DNA of 64,000 nt from Leptodactylus fallax (Eukaryota > Chordata > Amphibia > Anura > Leptodactylidae): assembly GCA_947044405.1 (NCBI GenBank), contig CAMRHE010000166.1:1613501-1677500 (forward strand). Direction: 5' to 3'. The position numbers were made by a program, and so were the translations under genes. Within the stretch, counting starts at the first letter, position 1; every line of letters starts with the position of its first letter. The notes beneath the pieces are model-generated. The model made no database searches. It was given only the letters and a program-made list of their open reading frames with translations, and was not told the origin of the DNA. This document shows, piece after piece, positions 35,601 through 46,808 of the stretch.

Positions 35601-36577
35601 TTGTCCGCCATTACGGTTGTCCTGAGCATATCCTCACCGACCGTGGATCGGCGTTTGAATCCCAATTGTTCCGTGAGCTGTGTCAGTTCCAAGACTGCAA
35701 GAAGTTGCGAACCACAGCGTATCACCCTCAAGGGAATGGTATGTGCGAGAAGGCAAATCAAGTGATCATCGGCATGCTAAGAACAGCCGCAGTTACACCT
35801 GGTGTTGAGTGGCCTGAACGTATCAAGGACTTGGCCTATATTTACAACAACACACCCCAAACATCTACGGGATACACACCATTTTATCTAATGTTTGGAA
35901 GACAAGGTCAACTTCCTTCAGACTTAACCCTTGGTGTGAAGGTCCCTGACACCATCAATCCACTACCCATAACAGACTGGGTTGTTGAACACCGCCGACG
36001 TATGGAGGAAGCTAAAGAGATAGTTGAAACGCGCATGGATGAGGTTCGTAGGAGACAACAGGAGGATTACAACCATCGCGCCCATGCAGCGCCCCTGAAA
36101 GTTGGCGACCGTGTATGGTTAAGGAATAACCATCGGAATGGGAAATTGGATCCATTCTGGGAGAAAGAACCATACAGTGTCATCTCCATACCATATCCTG
36201 AATCCGACGTGTATGAGATCTCTAAACCTGGGAGACAGCCCCAAGTAGTACACCGAAACCGTCTGAAGCTGTGCCTTAAAGAAGGACTACCCACAGAGGT
36301 GCCCCCAGCTGAGACAACGAGTACAGAGATCTTGTCACCTTCTGAAGCGAAAGAGAGACCCCCAACGTTAACTGAGCTTATGTGGGCGCCTAAACTACTA
36401 CCATTTAGCTGTTATCCACCAATTGCTCTAGTGCAAGAGAACCCTTCGACAGATGATTTAATTGATTTCAGTGACTCTGTTCCTGATTCAAATCTCGTTC
36501 CACTTAGGCGTTCTGAGCGTACCACAAAAGGCATACCTCCAACATGCTATAGTGATGCCATGGCTGTCCTTGTGTAA
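32519..36577 (+). CDS. pol: Gypsy pol polyprotein: protease, RT, RNase H, integrase
   Basis: The frame is open without a stop up to TAA 36575-36577. It lies -1 to gag and has no ATG near its beginning (an open frame can be counted from GTG 32510), so expression by frameshifting is expected. Counting residues from 32510, the aspartic protease DTG is at 54-56. Reverse transcriptase spans about 370-560 with the catalytic YLDD at 508-511. RNase H begins near 655 with TDAS (Asp 665). The integrase has a zinc-binding H-H-C-C (His 918, His 923, Cys 953, Cys 956) and the triad Asp 985, Asp 1044, Glu 1080 with the usual 35-residue gap. A GPY/F-like tail follows. All catalytic residues are present, so this copy could supply active enzymes if gag were provided. 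Confidence 0.93.
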   Translation, partial: VKRATPEAAGRPSGGKKKGPGESSVPLSRFVSACPHITIRVNGVPLTALVDTGSQVTTLRKQVFLEHWDLGVLNRTPDTWINLCASNGQPIPQQGYWEPTIQIGDLKLPRQGVIVTDVEDDRFAVVILGMNVLRHCFAEVLDALHASLLTASPSDQQTIQRAIRVLNAQHKFANKQGEIGRVRIQDTRPVTLQPGTETMVWCRARPGIENQDYEALLQPIQVDGQPLVMAARSLVTVSNGRVPVRLVNLGDAPVNLHKFHSVALLHRLAPEDILSGDSTATQRSTQAAENIQNGATKSWWDELNVGDANTPIEHINGVRNVAKRYQQAFSKHPLDFGKTTTIQHRILTGDHHPIKERHRPIPPAMYQPVKKLIQEMRDADVIRESNSPWAAPLVLVKKKDGTLRFCVDYRKLNNVTHKDAYPLPRIEESLTVLGSATCFSTLDLTSGYWQVPMAPEDREKTAFTTPMGLFEFNSMPFGLCNAPATFQRLMERCLGHENFQSVLLYLDDVIVFSRTYQEHLRHLSEVFKVLIQHGLKLKPSKCYLLKPQVHYLGHVVSAQGVQPDPEKITAVQNWRRPTTVKEVRSFLGFAGYYWRFIPHFAQVAEPLNELLRGCPRENYNRKLPVDWTARQEEAFQALKALLTQPPILAYPDYSQPFRLYTDASHQGLGAVLSQVQDNKERVIAYASRSLRGAEKNDQNYSSFKLELLALVWAVTEKFKDYLAATPFTVYTDNNPLAHLDTARLGALEQRWASRLANYKFSVKYRSGKSNANADALSRLPVGEEPPREDIWEEVEMPPFYNKFAQQVAIGVPVEGESLAKTAAESLQEPSLWKTFQEESRVLGELSDFLLTGRIPTRVKRGLHDVELKRLWRQRKRLFVQRGLLLRNTLDPVTGERLHQILVPRRDAQMILEAYHDRSGHFGVQKTEATIRRRFYWVGMRSDIESWCRECPACSITKEGRRDQKAPLHPIKTQKPCEIVALDHVKLGPTRSGYSYALTMVDHYSKFLVIVPVRDLTARTTAETFYAEFVRHYGCPEHILTDRGSAFESQLFRELCQFQDCKKLRTTAYHPQGNGMCEKANQVIIGMLRTAAVTPGVEWPERIKDLAYIYNNTPQTSTGYTPFYLMFGRQGQLPSDLTLGVKVPDTINPLPITDWVVEHRRRMEEAKEIVETRMDEVRRRQQEDYNHRAHAAPLKVGDRVWLRNNHRNGKLDPFWEKEPYSVISIPYPESDVYEISKPGRQPQVVHRNRLKLCLKEGLPTEVPPAETTSTEILSPSEAKERPPTLTELMWAPKLLPFSCYPPIALVQENPSTDDLIDFSDSVPDSNLVPLRRSERTTKGIPPTCYSDAMAVLV

Positions 36578-37144
36578 AAGAGGTTAACTGTCTCTGCTTC
36601 TGTATATATGTTATTCCTGCTCTGATTACATTAATGTTTTTCCTGTGTGTATATACAGTATATATATAATATCTTGCCATGTAATATAGTATTTACATTT
36701 ATATGCAACAATCCAAGCCATAGTGCCTGGCTCACCGAGCCAAGGAAGTTCTGTTACCCCATTGCGGTATGGACATTCGTGCTAGAGTGCCTACTCTTCC
36801 TTACAGAAAGGACTGTTTATTGTTTCTCAGAGAGACTCTCATGATAATGGACACTCACAAAATTTGTGCCAGAGAGCCTCTGGACCCATTTTCACTACTG
36901 TTGTTTCTATATGGACTGTCTGATGGTACCGCCAAAAGGTTCCATAAGTCTGAGTTTAATTATCTCTCTGTTACCCTTCAGACTTCTCATGGACATTCCA
37001 GGACTATGCCGGGAGGTCTTACCTCAAGTTTCTAAGTATTATATTTTTCTAAACTGTTAGTGACATTTGCACTTTATTCGTATTTATTAACGTTATGTTA
37101 CATTTCTCACCTTCACCCCAGCCCGTCGCCGAGGTCGGCTCAGT
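36578..37144 (+). other. Untranslated 3' region of the gypsy element
   Basis: Short frames at 36647-36844 and 36769-37035 lack signal peptide, glycoprotein or membrane-fusion features, so there is no env gene. Sequence continues to the polypurine tract. Confidence 0.7.
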
Positions 37145-37157
37145 GAAAGAGGGGGAG
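37145..37157 (+). promoter_or_regulatory. Polypurine tract of the gypsy element
   Basis: gaaagagggggag lies two bases before the 3' LTR and would prime plus-strand DNA synthesis. Confidence 0.85.
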
Positions 37158-37159
37158 TA

Positions 37160-38281
37160 TGTGGCATCCCAGAGCTGGCTATGGCTGGGCTGAGGGTGAT
37201 CTCTGTGCATTGTATTATTTCCTGTTGCTTCATAGCCTGTGTGACATAGCAGGGGGTCCTGAGTCTCACACAACACAGCGCCACCTAGTGAGCCTCACAC
37301 ATGCATTACACTTCCCATAGGATTGAATAGTAACCAAATGTCCAATGGGAGGACATCGCCTGGGAAAAGGGGAGGAGTCAGCTGATCACTGGGTCCCCAT
37401 GGTAACACCCCTGCAGGAAGGTCCTGCGTGTGAGGAGTTAGAAGTGTGGAGTGTTAGGAGGAGGAGGTGAGGAGATAAGTGTGATGTCCTGTGAAGAAAG
37501 CAGTGAGTTTAGTGCAGGAATCTCAAGTCCTAGACAGGCCCAGGAAGGTTGGAGAGCTGACAGACTCCAGCTATTCAGAAGATCCTGTCTCCTGTCTGCC
37601 TAGCCATCGCCCTGAAGGAAGTCAAGCATCATTATCTTGTCAGCCTGAGACTGTGGAGAGAACATTCTGGAACACGTGCTCCATAGCAAGTATCACAGGA
37701 TCCAGGGGCCAAGGCCAGACCTTTGGAATATCCTGCCACCCTGACTATTGCACCCCGAAACTCTGAGCTATCAGGACCACATAACGTGAGTGGGGAATAT
37801 TATGTGCTAGTATCATGGTGGGCATCCTCCTATGAGCCAAATAGGAGCCCAGATGCACCTCAGGGCTGTAACACTGAAGTATAAGGGGCTAGGAACACCT
37901 TTCATCAAGTCTACCCTGCACCCCAGGACTTTGCTGTGTCACCAGGCGTACCCCGTTGTTTTGTATTGAAGAAACTGTTTAAGCATTTGTGCCTCCACAC
38001 CCATGGAAGTAAAAGTTCAACTTTACAACCGTTTCTGTGTCTGACTCTGCACCGACAACATCAGGGCGCCCCAAACACCACCAGTCGGCACAGTATAGGG
38101 GAAGCGCCCCGGGGGGAACAATCACCACCAACATTTGTGCAGCCCCCTCATCACCGGTACCAGTGGTGGTAACGTGGGACAGCACCAGCGCTGCGCCCTC
38201 GTGCCCAGAGACCGTGACAAGTCTGCGCTGTTTGCACCCCGCAATCCCAACTGCAGCGTTACCTTCCATCTGGTCACCGCA
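37160..38281 (+). repeat. 3' LTR of the gypsy element, 1122 bp
   Basis: Matches the 5' LTR except for four substitutions and one extra G (near 38112). Ends at the TAGG target copy. Confidence 0.95.
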
Positions 38282-38285
38282 TAGG

Positions 38286-40054
38286 GACCTAGAGGTGGCT
38301 TTTAGCATGAAACGGACGTTGCCTAACCATCTCTGTGCATTTACTCTCTCCCATGTGTTTTTCATGGATGTTTTTACTACATATGGAATAAAGACTGTTC
38401 TTAAGAAAATAACATTTTGGTGAGTGCCCCCTACTTTTTTCTTTTCTTTTGTTAATATATCTATTTATAGGGCATGAGCACCACCATACAGAATGTTTTC
38501 TTTGTATCTGCTCTCCTGTTGCTAGACCACATTGGAATGTGTTTTAGGTCAAATTTATAGCAGTGCCTCCTATTTTCTCTTTTTCTTTTGTTTTGCCCAC
38601 CTAATAGAGGTCACCTTGATGAGGCAGGTGGGCTTACAGTTACAGTTTGATCAAAATGTAAATACCAAGAACCTCATTATCATTTATCCTTATATACAGT
38701 AGGTATTTGTAGTCTTGGTGCTAGTAGAGTGCTGGTGCAACTTTTTGTTTTTGTAATTGTATGACCGCCACAACAACATGCACCTGCATTTCTTGTCCAT
38801 ATTGTTTTGGCAGTGCTGACCAACTTTTCTATATATATGTAATGATGTCACATGAGTGTGTATGTATTTATATGCTTCACTCTTGTGATTTATGTTACAG
38901 AAGTGTATGTTTGCATAGACTGCACTCTATTGTCTTGATCGTAAAGTAGTGGACAAGTGTTTTATGCTGATTTCTGTAATGATTGTGTGTATTTCTAGGC
39001 TGTGGTGAGATATGATATCACAATAGTGATATCAAAAACATTCCTTATGTATATAGTATCAAAATGTTCAGAAAGAGAGATTCTGCAAACGTGTGTTGTT
39101 AGGCTGTGCTCTTGTCCGCTGTAAACCAAAATGGCATTCTCCAAATTTCCAGTCTGAGATGTAAGCAAAAATGTTCTTATTCAATAACAATACTTTGTTT
39201 TCCTGGGAAATTTAATATTAGGTTTCTAAAATGAAAAAAATATATACTGGTCCTCTACTGCATCCATTACAACGCTTCTAAGGTTCCTCATAGTCTTTAC
39301 TTCCTGGTGTCCAACAGACTGGAAATGCCTGGAGATGCCACCTCAGCCAATGACTGCAGCTAGATGGTCGTCTGAGCAGGCATTTCCCAAGCAGAGGGGT
39401 TATGTTTAGCTTTTTAACCTCCTCTTAACATCTGCTATAATAGTATGGTGAATGTCAGGTCTTTAAACATGATGCCCACTTAGGAGCAGAGCAAGTACCA
39501 TAGCCTTCGGGTCAAGTGTGACTGAGGCATTTGTTCACTGGTGGCATGTGGACGCTGCCATGTTTATGAGGATTACTATGAGACCTTGGAGCCTATTGGA
39601 TACTCCCTGGTTGTCATTTTACTATTTTCTATTACAGGCTGGCTCACAGACAATCATAGTCAATAGGTTCAATAGGTATGTGAAATTGACAAAGTTAAAA
39701 CATAATTTTTAATAATAAAAAAAAAAAATATTTTTTTGGTAAAACAAATAAAAAAAAGAGAGAGAACGGGTGTCAGTTGTGGGTGTCAGAATATGAAAAA
39801 CTATATACATTTGGTATTGTCATTTCCATTCCGTATCCATGGCCATGTCATGTGTCCCACAGTTCTCATACAGCTCTGAGACTGAAAAAAATGTAAAAAA
39901 AAATGGCAGTTGGAAGGTGGGCAGTAAAAAAACAAAAAAAAAAAAAAAACTAAAATGCAAAAACAAAAAATGGTTATGGTGGGAAGGGGTTAAGTGTCTC
40001 TTCATTTCCCTGGAAAATCCCTTTAGGATACTGAGGGACTAAACTCAATAAGGC
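38286..40054. other. Intronic, old repeats
   Basis: 38286-38460 reads like the tail of an older retroelement (gcatgaaacggacgttgcc ... ggaataaagactgttc), the continuation of the sequence before the gypsy insertion. 38755-38835 repeats 29628-29710. A/T runs at 39716-39740 and 39920-39950. No gene supported. Confidence 0.4.
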
Positions 40055-40362
40055 TAAGGCCCCACGTAGCGTCCCAGAGCAAAAGCACTGTGGGAAAAAC
40101 CACAGTGGCAATGCATCACGGTTTTTCCCACAGCGCTTTTCACAGAAAGTCCACAGAGGTTTCCTCTGCAGACTTTCTGTTTCAATTATACCTATAGGGA
40201 AACTGCTGGCGTTTCCGTAGGTATAAATGACATGCTGCGATTTCCAAAACTGTTTTGGAAATTGCAGCATGTCCACATCGTGTATTTTTTCACAAGGTGT
40301 GGATGGTATTCACTAGACTGTTGCTGTGACTGTTACGCCATGTGGGACCCAGGCCTTAATAG
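40055..40362. repeat. MITE family with gcagaaagtctgcagagg core, copy 3
   Basis: It begins ctaaggccccacgtagcgtc and ends gccatgtgggacccaggcct, which are complementary ends. Core phrases tttcctctgcagactttctg and cgtttccgtaggtataaatg match the other copies. Confidence 0.8.
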
Positions 40363-40563
40363 ACTTATTTTTTTTTGTATAATGTATCGGAGTAAGAAAA
40401 CACTCTTACTCACTTGCCTGGTGTTTGTTTTGTAGCCACTAGATGGCTCTAACATGATGATTAATCTTTCAAGTCTAATCCTAGAATTAAAATACAAAAT
40501 TATATGGATATGTTTTCATAATTTATAGTTTATGTAGAATTAGGAATTGTTCTATCTGACATA

Positions 40564-41233
40564 CACTCATTGACAAAAAAAAAACACCCAGATAGAAATG
40601 TCAGATTGCTGTAAAACTCGGCATGCAGTTATGTCTCAGGCAGATAACTTAAATGTGTACAGTACAGTCTGATTAGATAATTGGTCTTGCCCAGTGCACT
40701 ATAAAAAGGCGCTCAGAGGCTACTTTAGGGTAGTGTACAAATTTTGAGATGAGGCATATCATTGGACTCAGAGAAGCAGGATGGTCATTTTGATTTTTGT
40801 TGTGACCTGGCTTTTAGGAGGTGTCTTCAGCAATGGTTATGTGAGATCATACACTTGCAGCAAACAGGCTCTGGATGGCCCAGACAGACCACCAGTAGAC
40901 AAGATCACTCGATCAACTGACCATCCAGACACAGATGGTAAATTTGGTATCATGGTGCCGATTACTTGTACTGCCATTGACAGCCAGTCACTGTTGCTTT
41001 CATTTGCAGCCTTGACTATTATAAACAGGGACCATATCATCTTTAGCGACAAATTTAATGACTAGTACAAAGTACTAGATCTTCCTTTCAATTGTACAGT
41101 TTTCCCCAGTGAACATATCCTTTTGCTCTAATAGTTTAATCACTTACATTTACCACCATTACATTCACACATACAAAGTTTAATTCCATTCTAAACACTC
41201 CTTCTTGGTGCATTATTGTTTTGTGAATGAGTG
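40564..41233 (+). mobile_element. Tc1-like element remnant, 670 bp
   Basis: TA flanks (40562-40563 and 41234-41235). The ends cactcattgacaaaa and ttttgtgaatgagtg are inverted copies. The interior contains atgaggcatatcattggact, which reads MRHIIGLREAGWSF, the start of a Tc1-like transposase, followed by scrambled remnants (gacagaccaccagtagacaa). Most of the transposase is deleted. Confidence 0.75.
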
Positions 41234-41264
41234 TATAATACTGAAAGTACAACCCAGTAGTATC

Positions 41265-41580
41265 ATACACGGTGGATCGCAGCTGTTAACACTTTAAATG
41301 CTGCGGTTAAACGCGACTGCCCCATCTTTTCCGCCCTCACCGCCCTGCGGAACATCATTGGAGGGTGGTGATTGGTTGCCATGACAGTCGGGAACCTATT
41401 GAAGGCTCCCAGACTTGTCATTACATTAGCTCTATTACTATGGCAGATTTAATAGAAGACAATGGATTTCACTATACACTGCAATACATTTCATATTGCA
41501 GTGTATAGTGTGAGCAATCAGACCCCATAGGATTCAAAATCCCTAGGGGGTCTGAAAATAAAAGTAAAAAAATATATATA
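41265..41580. repeat. Left part of a dispersed repeat split by a Tc1 element
   Basis: It carries a palindrome (cactatacactgcaatacat ... attgcagtgtatagtg at 41471-41511) and cagaccccataggattcaaa ... gggtctgaaaataaaag. The family continues after the Tc1 insertion at about 43290. Related to the 25220-26362 repeat. Confidence 0.55.
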
Positions 41581-41582
41581 TA

Positions 41583-43209
41583 CAGTGGGTACGGAAAGTA
41601 TTCAGACCCCTTTAAATTTTTCACTCTTTGTTTGATTGCAGCCATTTGCTAAAAGCCAAAAAGTTAATTTTATTTTTCATTAATGTACACTCAGCACCCC
41701 ATCTTGACAGAAAAAAAACAGAAATGTAGATATTTTTGCAAATTTATTAAAAAAGAAACTGAAATATCACATGGTCATAAGTATTCAGACCCTTTGCTCA
41801 GTATTGAGTAGAAACACCCTTTTGAGCTAGTACAGCCATGAGTCTTCTTGGGAATGATGCAACAAGTTTTTCACATCTGGATTTTGGGATCCTCTGCCAT
41901 TCTTCCTTGCAGATCCTCTCCAGTTCCGTCAGGTTGGATGGTGAACGTAGGTGGACAGCCATTTTCAGGTCTCTCCAGAGATGCTCAATTGGGTTGAGGT
42001 CATGGCTCTGGCTGAGCCAGTCAAGAATGGTCACAGAGTTATTCCGAAGCCACTCCTTTGTTATTTTAGCTGTGTGCTTAGGGTCATTGTCTTGTTGGAA
42101 CGTGAACCTTCGGCCCAGTCTGAGGTCCAGAGCACTCTGGAAGAGGTTTTCTTCCAGGATATCTCTGTACTTGGCCGCATTCATCTTTCCTTCAATTACA
42201 ACCAGTCGTCCTGTCCCTGCAGCTGAAAAACACCCCCATAGCATGATGCTGCCACCACCATGTTATACTGTTGGGATTGTATTGGGCAGGTAATGAGCAG
42301 TGCCTGGTTTTCTTCACACATATCGCTTAGAATTAATGCCAAAAAGTTCAATCTTTGTCTCATCAGACCAGAGAATCTTATTTCTCATAGTCTGGGAGTC
42401 CTTCACGTGTTTTTTGGCAAACTCTATGCGGGCTTTCATATGTCTTGCACTGAGGAGAGGCTTCCTTTGGGCCACTCTGCCATAAAGCCCCGACTGGTAG
42501 AGGTCTGCAGTGATAGTTGACTTTGTGGAACTTTCTCCCATCTCCTTACTGCATCGCTCATCCACAGTGATCTTTGGGTTCTTCTTTACCTCTCTCACCA
42601 AGGCTCTTCTCCCACGATTGCTCAGTTTGGCTGGACAGCCAGGTCTAGGAAGAGTTCTGGTCGTCCCAAACGTCTTCCATTTAAGGATTATGGAGGCCAT
42701 TGTGTTCTTAGGAAACTTGAGTGCTGCAGAAATTCTTTTGTAATCTTGGCCAGATCTGTGCCTTGCCACAATTCTGTCTCTGAGCTCTTTGGGCAATTCC
42801 TTTGACCTCATGATTCTCATTTGCTCTGACATGCACTGTGAGTTGTGAGGTCTTATATAGACAGGTGTGTGCCTTTCCTAATCAAGTCCAATCAGTTTAA
42901 TTAAACACAGCTGGACTCCAGTGAAGGAGTAGAACCATCTCAAGGAGGATCAGAAGGAAATGGACAGCCTGTGAGTTAAATATGAGTGTCACAGCAAAGG
43001 GTCTGAATACTTATGACCATGTGATATTTCAGTTTTTCTTTTTTAATAAATTTGCAAAAATATCTACATTTCTGTTTTTTTTCTGTCAAGATGGGGTGCT
43101 GAGTGTACATTAATGAGAAATAAAATGAACTTTTTTGCTTTTAGCAAATGGCTGCAATGAAACAAAGAGTGAAAAATTTAAAGGGGTCTGAATACTTTCC
43201 GTACCCACG
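41583..43209 (-). mobile_element. Tc1-like transposon, about 1.63 kb, nearly full length
   Basis: Inverted repeats of about 210 bp begin cagtgggtacggaaagtatt on the left and end aatactttccgtacccac on the right. The left end follows TA (41581-41582); the last two bases of the right end are merged into a (GT)n tract. Transposase is on the minus strand. Confidence 0.9.
41798..42832 (-). pseudogene. Tc1-like transposase, complete length with two stops
   Basis: The frame begins MSEQMRIMRSKELPKELRDR at 42832 and ends GVSTQY-stop at 41800-41798, 345 codon positions, full length for the family (about 340). Only two nonsense codons break it: TGA at 42316-42314 (an ordinary Trp position, RYV-stop-RKPG) and TAA at 42265-42263. 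There is no frameshift. The paired helix-turn-helix half, the RPGCPAKLS hook, [16 protein letters not shown] and DLNPIEHLW are present, so all three catalytic acids remain. It is the best preserved transposase of the window. Confidence 0.92.
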
Positions 43210-43229
43210 TGTGTGTGTGTGTGTATGTG

Positions 43230-43278
<49 letters not shown>

Positions 43279-43520
43279 ATTTTTTTTTTTTTTTTAAGTA
43301 TACAAAAAACACACACACAAGTTTAAATCACTCCCCTTTCCTTAAATCACATATACTTTAGGTATCCCCGTGCTCAAAAATTCCAGAACTACTAAAATAT
43401 AAAAAATATTTATCCCATACAGTGAATGCTGTAGCAGAGGAAAAAATAAAAATGGCGACAATTAAAGGATGATCGTCACCAGAAGCCAGTATCAACCTAT
43501 TTGCAAGAGAGACAGTATAA
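43210..43520. repeat. (GT)n/(TA)n tract and right part of the split repeat
   Basis: A GT tract (43208-43235) and a TA tract (about 43236-43272) abut the Tc1 element. Then gtttaaatcactcccc, ttaggtatccccgtgctc and cagtgaatgctgtagc continue the repeat of 41265 and resemble 25770-25850. Confidence 0.6.
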
Positions 43521-44154
43521 GTAGAGTCAGAGAACAAAAAAAAAAGGAGCATGATGTGAACACAACATGAAGACATAAGGACAAATACAGTACTTCAATA
43601 TCCTTTTTAAACTATACCAAAAAAGTTAGTAGGAAAAAGATGTTAATTTACACCACTACCCGGGCACTATATGACCCTAGTGTGGCTGAAGTTTGCTATG
43701 ATTTAAAAAAAACATCAGGGTATCAGATATATCACTAGGTCTGGGCTGAGAACATACATACATGCATACATACATCCATACATACATACACATGGAAAGC
43801 TTTCTGCTGTACTTTTTCTTCCATGATTAAGTATTCTGAATAGTGATTAGCCTTTCTTGATGACATCACAGTTGGCTATATGATACTTTCACAACAATTG
43901 AACTTTTATTGTACTGTTATTGAGAAACTTTTACCCAACCTAAAAGTAAATTATTCTAATCACTCAAACCACTTCTCCAAAGGTCAGCTTTGTCAGTTTA
44001 CAACATTTCCTCTCTGCATTACAGCTCCTGTCACAGTTGATGGTATTTAAAGGCATCTATCTGCTGGATTTTCAACTCTAAACAGGCCTCAGCAAATGCA
44101 GCAGCAAGAGAACCCCTTTCTAATGGAATCCCTCACTGATCTCAGTTAGGCCAC
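43521..44154. other. Intronic, nothing recognised
   Basis: Contains a short (catacata)n tract at 43752-43790. No gene. Confidence 0.4.
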
Positions 44155-44345
44155 GTTCACATCTGTCTCTGTTGGAGACTCTGTTGCAGTGTCCACTAAA
44201 ATCGATAGACGTCTAATTGACCCCATTACAGTCAATGGTCTGCTGGGCTCCATGTTTAACCTATTTTAGTGGTCTGCCCACTTAGGAATAGTTTGAACTG
44301 GGCCTACTAATGCATTAAAACAGCCCTGCTGTTACATACAGTACC
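44155..44345. repeat. Short MITE, gttcacatctgtctctgt copy
   Basis: Starts ggccacgttcacatctgtct and carries the pair cactaaaatcgatagacg / ttttagtggtctgc. Related to 11364-11566. Confidence 0.5.
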
Positions 44346-44662
44346 TTAGTGAGAATCCTTGAAGAAACAGGTGGCTTAAAAATATACTACAGTGTAGTAC
44401 AAACCAAAATGTAAACAGAGTCTTAGGGTATATATTAAATATATGTTGGCCACAACCACTGATTTAATGGAGTTCGGCTGACTATCTAATGTGTATAGGA
44501 AGTCTCAATCCTCCCTCGATGGGTTGTCAGTGACAAAAAGATTGTCCAAGTTGGTTTCAGCATGCCCAGTCCTTTTATTCTCTGGGAAATAATCCGCTGC
44601 CATGGTGGTAGTGGCTAATGTCTCTCACCTTATTGAAAACCCATGCCTGATGGACATGAAGA

Positions 44663-46808
44663 GTGGGCATGTTTATGGATAAAGGGGGTAATGGAAGGAA
44701 TAACTGCTGGAGGTGCAATGAATTCTTAATGTCGCAGCCAAAATATAAAGTAATTTTGGAAAATGACCTGAAGGAATTCTTTCAGATTAATGCTCCCTCA
44801 GTATCTAGCCCTGATATATTGTGGAACTCACATAAAGCCTTTATCAGAGGAACATTTATTCGATTGGGTCACATAGAAAAGAAAACTAGGCTAGCAGAAA
44901 TTGACCGACTATTGCACCAGATAAAATCTATAGATAACGATAATAAAAAATCTCCTTCCCCCTCCAATGCTGCAAAATTGGTGACGCTACGTCAACAATT
45001 GACAGCCTGTTTTCTGCATAAATATGAAAAGAACCTGAAAAGGGTGAAAGCTACTTACTACTCTCAATCTAACAAAGCAGGCAAGCTCTTAGCGTCCAAG
45101 CTTAAACAAAAACATGCCAGGTCTAAAATCCCGTTTCTTCAGAGTAAGGATGGTGCACACAAAATCTATGATCCTAGTGGCATCGCCAATGCATTTAAAG
45201 CTTTCTAGGAAGGCTTATATAATATTAAAGAGGACTCTTCTGTGATACCTCCGACGAAACAAGACATTGTAAACTTTCTTGCAAGCGCCCAATTGCCCAC
45301 ACTCACTAATGCACAACTAGACTCTTTGAACGAGCCCATCACATCATCAGAGTTGCTGTCAGTAATTAAGTCGCTGCCACCCTGAAAATCCCCGGGCCTA
45401 GATGGCCTCACTAATGAGTATTATAAAAAGTTTTCTCCAATTTTGCTTAACCCGCTGTTGTCCTTTTTAATGGCTGTGGTAGACTCTGGCACTATTCCGG
45501 GGGGAAAATCAGGAGGCACTGGTGGTGACGTTGCCTAAACCGGGCAAGCCTGCCACCAGCCCCCAAAACTTTCGACCAATATCCCTATTAAACTCAGATT
45601 TAAAAATTTATGCCAAAATTATAGCAAATAGAGTAGCAGCTTGTCTTCCGAGCCTAATAAATTACGACCAGGTGGGATTCGTGAAGGGGAGGCAATCATA
45701 TGACAATACCAGACGCATCTTGAATATTATACATCATATTAACTCAAAAAAAATGGAAGCAGTGGTTCTCGCATTAGATGCCGAGAAGGCGTTTGACCGC
45801 ATTTGCTGGTCGTATGCCTTCCTGGTGATTAGGAGGATGGGGTTCGAGGGAGCAATTCTGAAAGCAATTGAGGCACTGTATTCTGCGCCTTCTGCAAGAG
45901 TATTCACTAACGGGGTAGTATCAGATCCCTTTTTAATAACGAACGGGATTAGACAGGCGTGCCCCCTCTCACCGCTGATATTTGTTCTCTCGATGGAACC
46001 GCTGGTCCAAGCAATTAGACTGGACCCAGAGGTGGGTGGCATTAATATACGGGACAAAACTCATCTTATATCATTATATGCAGATGATATCATTCTTACT
46101 TTGTCCAAGCCACTAAAGTCTATTCCCTGACTTATGGAAATTATAGCTAATTTTGGTCACTTATCATATTATAAATTAAATATGGCCAAATCACAAGCTT
46201 TACCCTTGCATATCCCTCCCTCTTTATTACATCCCCTACAGTCGAAATATGACTTTGATTGGAGGAAGGAGGGTGTTCAATATTTGGGGATACAGGTGAC
46301 ACCCAATATGGGGGCCCTATATAGAAATAATTACACACCCATGTTGAAAACACTGCAGGATGAGATGGAGAGAATGTCCCCAATAGACGTGTCTTGGATG
46401 GGACGTGTCGCGGCTTTTAAGATGTTATTATTGCCTAGACTCCTATATCTGTTTCGCACACTCCCGATAGCCGTCCCAGTTTTGTTTTTCAAAACTATGC
46501 AAAGGATGATCTCAAAATACATATGGAATGGAAGGAGACCCAGGGTTAACAAAAGCTTCCTATTTAAACAAAGAGAAGCGGGAGGACTGGGGGTGCCAGT
46601 GGTTAGGAATTACTACATAGCGTCCCTAGTCACACAGTGCGCTAGATGGAGATTAGCTGATACCTCGGTACCATGGATCCACATAGAGCAAACGTTCATA
46701 TATCCTTTAAGACTGAAGGACACCCTGTGGGCGCCCTTCTGGAACATTCCTATGCCTGAGTCCCTGTCCCCAGTTATGCGAGCAGCTGTGATTGCATGGA
46801 AGGAATAA
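44663..46808 (+). pseudogene. 5'-truncated L1/Tx1-like LINE, ORF2 fragment with reverse transcriptase
   Basis: The copy enters in the linker between endonuclease and reverse transcriptase (KYKVILENDLKEFFQIN). Reverse-transcriptase landmarks in order are KSPGLDGLTNEYYKKF, LPKPGKPATSPQNFRPISLL, NRVAACLPSLINYDQVGFV, ALDAEKAFDR, GIRQACPLSPLIF and the catalytic YADD. After that comes the thumb and connection region (YLGIQVTPNMGALYRNNYTP). The frame is broken by TAG 45206-45208, TGA 45383-45385, a frameshift near 45500 in a run of G, TGA 46128-46130 and TAA 46806-46808. Such phrases are characteristic of vertebrate L1 and Tx1 clades. It is an old, dead, 5'-truncated insertion. Confidence 0.92.

Larger units (their letters stand above)
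29945..38281 (+). mobile_element. Full-length young Ty3/gypsy LTR retrotransposon, 8337 bp
   Basis: Two direct LTRs (29945-31065 and 37160-38281) begin TGTGGCATCC and end GTCACCGCA. The insertion is flanked by TAGG at 29941-29944 and 38282-38285. Between the LTRs lie a primer-binding site, gag, a frameshift signal, pol with protease, reverse transcriptase, RNase H and integrase in the gypsy order, and a polypurine tract. By eye the LTRs differ at four substitutions and one single-base indel over about 1120 bp, so insertion was recent. There is no env. The element sits in an intron of the minus-strand gene, opposite to its transcription. Confidence 0.95.

Noticed and set aside
36769..37035. 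Possible third gypsy gene after pol
   Set aside because: No signal peptide, cleavage site or membrane anchor of an envelope protein; overlapping frames of similar length occur by chance.
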